Assembly (NCBI GenBank): GCA_033296705.1
Contig: MU856877.1
Location: 1 to 64,000, forward strand
Direction of reading: 5' to 3'
Source: Chaetomidium leptoderma
Taxonomy: Eukaryota; Ascomycota; Sordariomycetes; Sordariales; Chaetomiaceae
Length of the DNA stretch: 64,000 bases
Made by a program: the position numbers and the translations under genes. The stretch's first letter is position 1; every line of letters starts with the position of its first letter. The notes under the pieces were generated by a model. That model was not told the origin of the DNA. It made no database searches and saw nothing but the letters and a program-made list of their open reading frames with translations. This document shows positions 57,418 to 64,000 of the stretch, piece after piece.

Positions 57418-59617
57418 CTATGATGTGCCGTAGGCGCCAGCCCCCGTGGTCGCCGCAGAGGGAGGTCCCGTGAAGCTGCGCTTGCGCTTCATGCCCAGCG
57501 GGTCCGAGTACTCGTCGTTGCGGTCCCCTGAGCCCTGCCCGTGGTGGTTCTGCCCCAGCCCGAGCGACCCGCCCCCAAAGGAATCGCGCATCGGCGTCCT
57601 GGAGCTCGAGCTCGACATGCTGGCCTGGAAGGCCTGCGAGAAGTCGTTTGGCGGCGCGATCGGGGCGCTCATCTGCGGCATCGAGTAGTCGCTCGTCGAG
57701 GTTCGGTACCGGGGCAGGGAGAAGTCAACGGGCGCGGAGAGTGGCGCCGACGGGAAGCTCCCAGTGTAGCTGGACGAGACACCGCTGAGCTGCGGCGTCG
57801 ATGCTGTCCGCGACCCTGGGGAATGTGCCGAAGGTTGCATGCTGCCCGATCCGATAGCAGACCGGAACTGTGTTCGGAGATCCAAGCCCAGGGGTAGGGA
57901 GGCCGATGCCGCCCTCATGCGCGAGCTCCGCTGCTGGCCCGCTTGCATACTGGACGACTGGAAGCTTGAGTAATGGTTTGGTGACTGGACAGTAGAGGCT
58001 GTAGAGTTGTAGTCAGTAAAATGCCCCATCGTCCAATCCTAAAAGTTTCTCCCAATAAGCCTACCGGAATAGTTGCTCGAGTCGTAGGGGCCCATGCCGC
58101 CCGCGGAGCTTCCGCTCACTTGATCCTGTTGGTAGAGGCTATGTTGTCGGCCCCCAATCTGTGGGGACTGGTTCCCGCCGTGGTAGGTAGTGTAGTCGAT
58201 CGCATCGCCCTTCCACGACATGCTAGACCGCAGCGGGGACTGGAGGGTATCGGAGCGGGATCTGGTCATGGTCTCGCGGAGCTGGAGGGGCTGTAGCGGC
58301 CGAATTTGTTGCCGCGAGTGGTGGTTATGCATTTGCATCCCTGAATCGAGGCTGGGCTGCCGCGCGAATGGGTTCGACGTCCTCGGTCCACCACTCATTG
58401 AGCTTGTCGAGAGATGGCCCGGATAACCATACCGGTCGGTCGAGGTTGGCGAGATTGGCGAGAGAATGTCCGGTGTGCTTAGCCCCCCGGAGTGGTTGAA
58501 GCCTATGCTTCCAAATGCCGGGCTGAGGCCAGTCGGCGACAGGTGCTCATCACCATCATGGCGCCTTACATCCACCATGAGAGGTCGCATCATGTGGTCT
58601 CCGTATGGAGAGGGACCGAGGTCGACTGGCGAGGTGATGGGTGTTCCCAGGCCGTGAACCGCTCCGTATGGGGAGTGGAGTGCGCTCAAACTGTCAAAAT
58701 CCTCTGGGACCGCCCTCATCTTCATCATCCGCTCGCGATCGTCTGCTGTTAGGCGCTTGATCTTGGCGCGGCTGGTTGAATAGATACCAGTCAGCTCGCT
58801 GTCACGCCTCCCCCAAGCCCTAGTCATATCCTTGGATCAAATCGAACTTACCGGTTCTGGAACCACACTTGGACTTGACGGGGGCTAAGCCCAGGGATCT
58901 CTCGCGAGAGCCGTTCGCGGTGGGCGGCATCAGGGTGTGGCTGCTTTGCGAATTCGCTCATCAGGAATCTCGTTTGCTGGTGTGTGAGCCTAGATAGAAT
59001 TAGCCGCTGCTAGTTTAGTCGATAAGAAACAGCTCTCGAGTCACTTACCTAAAGCGCTTCATCTTCCGCCGCTGCGCAGTCCTCTCGGCCGCCGTCTGGG
59101 GCTGGCCTTGTGCTTCCCCCTCTGCTTCCCCTTCTATCATCTCGTCATCATCTACCACCTCCTCGTCCTCTTCCTTGACAATAGCCTGCCCTTCGTTTCC
59201 CGAGTGGCTCGGGGCTGTCTCGGATCCTTGTCCCGCTGAGGACACTGAGCTCAGGGGGTTCGATCCTAGGGATAAGGCTGGTGTCTCGGTCGAAGTTGAC
59301 GACTCCTCGTGCGTCAACTCGGCTACCTTTGGAGGATACTGGTCCGCTTGGTTCTCGGGCTGCTCCGGGATTGGCGACGGTTGCTTCGGCTGCCGCAGAC
59401 CCAAAGGGTCGAGGCGATGTCCCAGCGGCGAGGTTTCTGTCTTGGGTGCCTCGCTCGGTGCAGCCACAGTCCGCGGCCGCGCCTGCGAGTCCGCGTTCTC
59501 GGACGAGCTTGTCACATGCTCGTACTGTTGCGAGAAGATGGTGTTGTCGCTGGGCGGGAGAAACGAGTACTGACCCTGCCAGTCCGACTGCGTCACCGTG
59601 TCGAAGTTGTTCGACAT
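57418..59617 (-). CDS. Homeobox transcription factor (HTF1/MoHOX2-like)
   Basis: Exons 59617-59049, 58989-58852, 58771-58065 and 57998-57418 join in phase (2, 2, 1) to give 664 residues. The homeodomain spans about residues 183-242 over two splice sites: RRKMKRFR / LTHQQTRFLMSEFAKQPHPD, ERLSREIPGLSPRQVQVWFQ and NRRAKIKR. It is followed by the conserved LTADDRERMMKMRAVPEDFD. The N-terminal part is acidic (KEEDEEVVDDDEMIEGE); the C-terminal half is Ser/Gln/Pro-rich with possible activation or binding regions. This layout matches the fungal HTF1/MoHOX2 type, regulators of conidial development in related fungi. An in-frame ATG at 59710 would add 31 residues. The stop at 57418 comes right after basic MKRKRSFTGP. 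Confidence 0.92.
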
Positions 59618-62600
59618 GCGTAATCTCTCCGCAGACTTGTGAAAGGCGTTTTCGAACTTGCTTATGGACCAAGGACTCTGCTCCGTAGCGGTGTGCCTGG
59701 TAACAAGCATTTGGAATCGGTTGTCGGTCGTCGACGTGAATAAAGGCGTCTCTGGCAGATGTAAAGGAGGGGGGGTGGTGAGTAGCGATCACCCCAGTTG
59801 CGCAAGCCAGTGCCCACGAGGCTGACGAAAAAGCGAATGACAAGCGGGCGGCGAGAGCGAACGACTGTCGGTGCTGGTGTACGACGAGGGATCAGAAGCC
59901 ACGGATGCACATCACCAGCGGCAACACCAGGTAGGCGGGCCTGCTACCTCCAGAGCAACAAGTCTGGCCGGTGGTGAACTCTACTCAGCAGATCCCCGCA
60001 GGGGAAGCGAGAGAGAGAGCGTTGGCTAAGATTTGTCTGTCGCCGGCCTCCCAGGGCCTTTCCGGAGATCAAACTCGAAAGCTGTGGCGAGAGGAGAAAC
60101 AAGGCGTCGGGTCGAGGGCGAATTCCTCGGGATGGTGTGTGGGTGCGTCGTACTAGAAGACAAGTTCCCACCAGTTAAAACGAAGATCAGACGAGGCCGC
60201 CGTGCGTTCCAGCCAGGACGGGGGTAATCGCGAGGTTCGTTTTTTCAGTCCAGTGATCTACGAACAGTGTTGAGCCCGGTCCTTGTCAACCATGGTTGTC
60301 TGGTGGTGAAGAGAGGTTGTAGATCAAGGGAGGAGGGGATGGTTGGCCTTGGCCTGGGGGTCCCGGAGACAGCAAGATATCTTGTATGAAATCTAGGGGT
60401 GTCAACCAATGCAGGGCGGGGCCGGTCTGCTGGTGGATCGCCTCGAGAACGGAATAGACCCGGGAGTTGTGGTGCTCTTGAAGGCTGTCCTTGGTGGTAT
60501 TAAGGCCCGTTCCCTTGGTCCCCTGTTCTTAACGTAGGGTAGAGGTGGGATTATAATACCGGCGGAGAAACCCAGCCTACAACGGAGGAGCGCCGAGGCC
60601 GCATTCGAAAACAAGCCAGGGTTATGCATGGGCAACCGCAACAATGGATGTGGGACTGGCCGGGGGCGTCGGGGTACCTGGTACCTGACAGTCGACGGCT
60701 GTTATAACGGCGGCTCGTCCAGGATGGCGTCTGGGGGGGGGGGCGGATGCCTCGATTAGACGAACGCCGCAGGTATGGACTCCGCTATAACAATATCGGG
60801 TTCCTAGAAGGTGGGCGGCTGGTTGAGCCACACACCATGCTGCGTCTGGGGAAGCCTCTGGGGTCAAGGCTAGAGTGAGAAACAGCTGGACCAGACAAGA
60901 TCTCGGCTGAATGGCTAATGCCGTGCCAGGGCGTTGATGGAACCAACCGCTGCCACCTCTGCCACGCAAAGAGCAGAGCTCGAGAAACGGATGGGAAAAC
61001 GTCCGCGCCAAGCCTGACGTCTAACAAGCGGCGAGGGCAGGTGGCTGAAAGAGAAATGACGAAGGGGAGGAGCAGTACACAGCAGGCGTGTTGGAACTCG
61101 GGCAGAGAGCTGCGAGGCCGGACCGCGTATGTGTGCATGAAGACATGGCAGCAGGACCAGAGATCCGTAGGCGAGTGCTTGTTGGGCCAATGGCGCCAAC
61201 GCAAACATCCGATACTCAAGCCAAGCAGGAGAGACAAAAGTTGTTCAACCACGGAACAGCAGGTGGAGGTCGTCCGAGAGCGCCCCAGGCTCTCTCTCGA
61301 CTGAGAGATACTGATCGATCGGGCTGGCTGCCTTACCTTGCAGCTTAGATGCAGTTGCAACTTCTGGGGCCAGCATGCACAGAAACCTCAGCAAGAGGCC
61401 GAGAAAGGCTCGAAGAGATGCAGAGAGAGGTGGCATGGCATCTCGGCTGGAGCATTCGGGTGTGGCTGATTGGCTCTTGGTGCGCATTAGCTCTGTGTCG
61501 ACTCCACGGAAGAGAGCATGACCGTTTGTTGAGCCTGAGCCAATCGCGGGCCTCGATCTTCAAGGTCAGGGAGGGGCCGAGGGGGGGGGGTGCGGTGCCT
61601 GGTGAAGAGAGGGGCAGCGCTCAGAAGGTGTGGATGCAGATCGGACCAAGAAGACAGGGGAACTGGCAGGTACGCTGACAGTGCCGGATGCTCCCAACCA
61701 ACGGGGCTGACTGGTAAGATCGGGGCAGCGATTGCTCGAACCGGCAACTCTGGCTGGGGGCGGTAGTGTTCAAGGTGGGGAGAGCGAATTTCTGAGCTCG
61801 GTTGAGGTTGGACCCTCGCCAAGGTAGACGGAAAAGGACAAGGGATGAGGGAAGATCACTGATGGCAGATCTTTTCTTTCTTTGCCGGCATCTGAACCAA
61901 GGAAGTGGCTAGAGGCTAGAGGCTTTTGAGGTGGTCGTGGTGAGGTTGTGTAGCAGCGATGGTGACGGTAGATGCAAGCGCGTACTATGCCGATTAGGAA
62001 GGAGGTTAGACGGGTTGGATGTCCTCAGCTCCGAACGGTCGCGTTCAATGCCCCAGGATTTAGCCTGGGATAGGCAGCTCTGCACCGAGCGATTTCTCGC
62101 AATGCTCAAACCTCAAGCCCCAGGAGCGTTGTGTTTGTCAAAAGAGCCGAGTGGGCAAAAGCGCGCCTCTGCTCTTGGGCGAGGCACCTCCCATCCATCA
62201 ACGGCTGTGCAGCGAGGCGGCTCTCAGCGTTTTCAATTCTCGGCAGGGGACGGCGGCAGCAACACACGCGCTTCGGGGTCCCTGTCAAGCAGCAGCGTTG
62301 AATCCTTGATGGGTCGCGGCAGTGGTGGGCGGGCGGCGGGCGGCTTTGACACTGACGCGGCATTTGATCAGTCAGGCTGCACCACCGTCGCACCATTCCC
62401 TGCCTGCGTGTGCTTTCCCGCGAAACCCAATGCCGGCGCGACATGGGAGCGAGGCGTCTGGGGAAGAGGTGCGATGACATGCCATCTCATGATAAAACAG
62501 GGCGCCGATGGGCAGTCGGAGAGGTGGGAAGCGGCGCCGAACAAGCCGCAGCCTGATTTGGTGTGCGACCACCCAGAGAAGACGGATTTCGGTGGGGTTG

Positions 62601-64000
62601 GTGCGACTGTCAGACCTGTGGTAAGCGGGCCTGAGGCAAGGTGTCGTGCGTCGAAAGGGTCGCATTGAAGTGGGCGGTGGGCGCGAGACGTGTGTCGCGA
62701 CGAGCTCGACCGGGATGCCAGGGGAGCTCGAATGTGGCTCCCAACGGTGGAAGCTTCCAACATTCTTTTCCCCTCACACGCCTTGGTGTGTGGTTAGCGT
62801 AGCCGAGATGGATGAGATCGGAGACCGTGCGTCGTTTGAGCCATCTTCCCAGCAGGGATGGCGCCCATCGTTTCATCAGGGGTGGTGGTGCCCCTCTTGG
62901 GGGGGGGGGGTGCTGGCATGGGGCGACGACGCATGCGTGCCGGACGGGATCAGAACAACAACCACCCGGCCGGCGCGGCAGCAAGATGCCCACAAGTGAC
63001 AAGTAGAAAAGCGGCTTGCTTGTGCGAGACCTCGCTCAACCGTGCGCCCTTCTAGGCGTCTTCCACGGCAGCGCACAGAACATGACCCCAGACCGTGTTC
63101 CGCTGCCGCCTCAGAGTGCTCGGCGACGCCGCTGCTCGTTTTCGCTTGCTTTCCTGGGAGTCTGGGACTGCCTTCCGGCATAGGAATGTGGGCCTGTGTA
63201 CCTTTAATTCCCGTTTCCCGAGCCATGGGGGTTTTGTGTCTTCGGACCCGGGTGTTGGTGGTGTGGGAATTCAAGATACCCTGGTGACGCATCTGCAGTG
63301 TTGAGGGATATTTGATGAAGGGTTGTTCGTGACGGAAAACTAGCGGGTGGACGTTGTGTTGCTGCATGTAAAAACAAATAAAAAGAAGAGCCGCGTTCTT
63401 GGGACTGTTGGTACAGAATACGTCCGACGCCGATACGGAGCCCTAGTGGTTTGCGGTATGGACGACTCAGACGGCGGACGTTGTGTCACGGTGGCTTTGG
63501 ATGACACAGTTGACAAACCCAACGTCGAGATTGATTTTTCCCCTCGAATTCGGGGATCTGGCTCGCTCGCAAATGAGGGTGCACAACAATCGCCGAGTTG
63601 GTATGTTCAAGACACGATACCATCCAAGGAGGTAATCTGTGGTTTTTTTGTCGGTTCTTGGCAGCCGGGGCAGCTTGGCGTCGGGACCTAGTTGTAAAAG
63701 CCCCAGGAGAATTTGAGCGTTGAGATGACAGGACCGCCGCTCTTTCTGCTAGACACCCGACTTGCAGCGCAAGTGCCAGTGGAATTATCGTGAAATTGGA
63801 CACGGAAAGAGCTCCAGGCGGTTGTGGCGTCGATGACGGAGTAGTTGCCCTGCTAGGGAGACGGAAGGAACAGCTCAACTTGGAGGTTTCCGCTTGAGGG
63901 AATGGGGACCCTGATTGCCGCCAGCTGCGGGCGATCACTACTACCTGACGTACCTTACCTAAGTGACAGTGACAGGTGCACAGAATAACATTGGTATTTG
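59618..64000. promoter_or_regulatory. Long upstream region of the homeobox gene
   Basis: No supported gene in 4.4 kb. For a developmental regulator a long promoter and leader is plausible. G runs occur at about 60727-60736, 61579-61588 and 62899-62910. Open frames near the right end (63347-63691 plus, 63938-63486 minus) show no motif; one could be the edge of a gene outside the window. Confidence 0.5.

Overview
The window is nuclear DNA of a filamentous ascomycete, most likely a Sordariomycete and probably Sordariales. The evidence is short introns (about 50-200 bp) with GTRNGT donors and CTRAC-type branch points, GC-rich coding sequence, a fungal gene set (Zn2Cys6 regulator, Rox3/Med19, VAC8, Shg1, homeobox regulator) and an NLR-like PNP-NACHT-ankyrin locus. 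I rebuilt gene models by joining reading frames across splice sites and checking phase at each junction. Family names come from recognised motifs, not from a database search.

Left part (1-15.1 kb): a poly-G edge and a decayed duplication of the end of the next gene; COMPASS subunit Shg1 with a large RS/RD tail (-); a small complex I-type mitochondrial protein (+); eIF2B delta (-); mitochondrial IF3 (-) head to head with inner membrane protease IMP1 (+); VAC8 (-); and the AMPK gamma subunit SNF4 (+). Middle (15.7-38.9 kb): a 1250-residue RhoGAP (+); the mitoribosomal pair mL38 (-) and uL4m (+) sharing a 320-bp promoter; Mediator subunit Med19/Rox3 (+); a large alpha/beta hydrolase (-); a Ser/Thr-rich single-pass membrane protein (+); and a Zn2Cys6 transcription factor (+).

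Right part (40-64 kb): a broken STAND/NLR gene (phosphorylase-NACHT-ankyrin) with three frameshifts and one nonsense codon; the m-AAA protease (+); a BOR1/SLC4-type transporter (+); a 7.3-kb interval with no convincing gene; a homeobox transcription factor (-); and 4.4 kb of apparently non-coding DNA upstream of it.

Six of the sixteen apparently intact genes act in mitochondria (complex I-type subunit, mtIF3, IMP1, mL38, uL4m, m-AAA protease). Four of them form two divergent pairs with short shared promoters. The rest is ordinary core fungal biology. The least ordinary parts are the decayed NLR locus, the decayed repeats behind Shg1, a 19-bp-arm inverted repeat between VAC8 and SNF4, and the two long gene-poor stretches around the homeobox gene.
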